From assembly GCA_016802295.1 (NCBI GenBank), contig JAESIW010000210.1, positions 682,001 through 746,000 on the forward strand: 64,000 bases of DNA, read 5' to 3'. A program made the position numbers and the translations under genes. Below the pieces are notes generated by a model. The model was given only the letters and a program-made list of their open reading frames with translations. It ran no database searches and was not told the origin of the DNA. This DNA comes from Brachionus rotundiformis. Lineage: Eukaryota > Rotifera > Eurotatoria > Ploima > Brachionidae. Within the stretch, counting starts at the first letter, position 1; the number at the start of each line of letters is the position of its first letter. Positions 63,426 through 64,000 of this stretch are shown here, piece by piece.

Positions 63426-63548
63426 ATGCAAAAACTTACTATTTTTTTTATTGGTCTACTAATGCTAACCAACGGCTGTGGCAATAGTACATCTAACGTT
63501 AAACCTAAGGATTTTCCTAGCACACAGTATCCGCAAAGCAAGTATTAG
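63426..63548 (+). CDS. Small lipoprotein, LptM-like
   Basis: 40 residues from the ATG at 63426: MQKLTIFFIGLLMLTNGCGN, then a short tail with FPSTQYPQSKY. A hydrophobic signal and a Cys at position 18 with the weak lipobox TNGC look like a lipoprotein. The short size and the YP repeats at the end are like the small lipoproteins found next to lysA (LptM/YifL family), but that neighbour is absent here. Function unknown. It is divergent from the M24 peptidase gene. Confidence 0.6.
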   Translation: MQKLTIFFIGLLMLTNGCGNSTSNVKPKDFPSTQYPQSKY

Positions 63549-63678
63549 GTTGGTAAATATTTAATAGACTTTAATCATACACTGTGTTAAAATAAATAGA
63601 TATTAAGTTTAATTTGTAAAAAATCATAAAAACATCATATTGTTATCTAAATCAACAAAATTAAGGGTAAAATAATAA

Positions 63679-64000
63679 ATGTCTAACGAAATAAACAATA
63701 ACAACTACGACTCATCCTCTATTAAAGTATTAAAAGGGTTAGATGCTGTTAGAAAGCGTCCGGGTATGTATATTGGTGATACAGACGATGGTTCTGGCTT
63801 ACACCACATGGTATACGAAGTTGTTGATAACGCAATAGATGAAGCCCTTGCAGGACACTGCGATACCGTTAAAGTAATTTTAAATGCCAATGGCTCGGTT
63901 ACGGTTTCGGATAACGGCAGAGGGATACCCGTGGATATTCATAAAGAAGAAGGAATATCGGCCGCCGAAGTTATTATGACACAACTACACGCCGGCGGTA
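63679..64000 (+). CDS. gyrB: DNA gyrase subunit B, N-terminal part
   Basis: The first 107 codons of a plus-strand gene cut by the right edge. Sequence from MSNEINNNNY with KVLKGLDAVRKRPGMYIGDTDDGSGLHH near residue 16, the ATP-binding EVVDNAIDEALAGHCD near 47 and SDNGRGIPVDIHKEEGISAAEVIMTQLHAGG at the cut. Gyrase introduces negative supercoils. DNA topoisomerase IV ParE would be the alternative, but HAGG and ISAAEVIMT favour GyrB. Confidence 0.95.
   Translation, partial: MSNEINNNNYDSSSIKVLKGLDAVRKRPGMYIGDTDDGSGLHHMVYEVVDNAIDEALAGHCDTVKVILNANGSVTVSDNGRGIPVDIHKEEGISAAEVIMTQLHAGG

Noticed and set aside
1..64000. tRNA or rRNA genes
   Set aside because: All gaps were read for cloverleaf and TTCGA-type signals; only the tmRNA was found.

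Overview
The window is compact, strongly AT-rich bacterial DNA (by eye around 30 % G+C, not computed) with nearly every base in or next to a gene. The gene content is alphaproteobacterial: a circularly permuted two-piece tmRNA with an ANDN-type tag, an alphaproteobacterial SspB, a DUF3576-leuS-lptE-holA run, an lptG-lptD-surA-rsmA-gmk run beside pepA, ThyX and RNase J. Small intergenic gaps and the low G+C fit a reduced, probably host-associated lineage of the Rickettsiales/Holosporales type; the species cannot be named from the sequence. The cell makes a lipopolysaccharide outer membrane (LpxK, WaaA, MsbA, LptD, LptE, LptG).

Layout. 1-8.2 kb: pepA (cut by the left edge), divergent from cysQ-tsaC-lptG-lptD-surA-rsmA, then gmk on the other strand. 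8.3-14.0 kb: yggT, folD, lepA, a DNA-binding-only remnant of an IS1595-type transposase, and two tandem zinc-type cation diffusion facilitators, the second with a 15-bp His/Glu repeat. 14.0-14.5 kb: no protein gene, but a candidate RNA gene with its own promoter and terminator and three hairpin modules carrying G-rich Shine-Dalgarno-like motifs. 14.5-18.8 kb: a giant AsmA-like protein, rpmJ and a flavodoxin. 18.9-22.1 kb: the queuosine operon queA-tgt-queG. 22.1-27.6 kb: dgt-msbA-waaA-lpxK. 27.7-32 kb: rnhB, ssrA followed directly by sspB, thyX-rnj. 32-42 kb: degP, pgi, xseA-mutL, a Bax-inhibitor-like membrane protein, truA and a periplasmic 5'-nucleotidase. 42.2-52.1 kb: ftsK-lolA, a regulator with a degenerate receiver, a YggS-type PLP protein, a putative beta-barrel protein, then DUF3576-leuS-lptE-holA. 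52.3-56.8 kb: rpmI-rplT and pheS-pheT. 56.8-64 kb: a BCCT osmolyte transporter with a duplicated leader, a membrane-bound XRE regulator, a cysteine-desulfurase-like protein lacking the catalytic Cys, a PduO-type cobalamin adenosyltransferase, an M24 aminopeptidase, a mini-lipoprotein and the start of gyrB.

How genes fit together: LptD, LptE and LptG belong to one LPS transport machine, fed by MsbA, LpxK and WaaA; SurA assists beta-barrel assembly, DegP handles misfolded envelope proteins and LolA carries lipoproteins. tmRNA tags stalled peptides and SspB hands them to ClpXP; the two genes sit in a row. QueG and PduO both point to cobalamin use. No tRNA, rRNA, CRISPR array, prophage or intact insertion sequence was found. 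The most unusual region is the candidate RNA gene at 14.07-14.48 kb.
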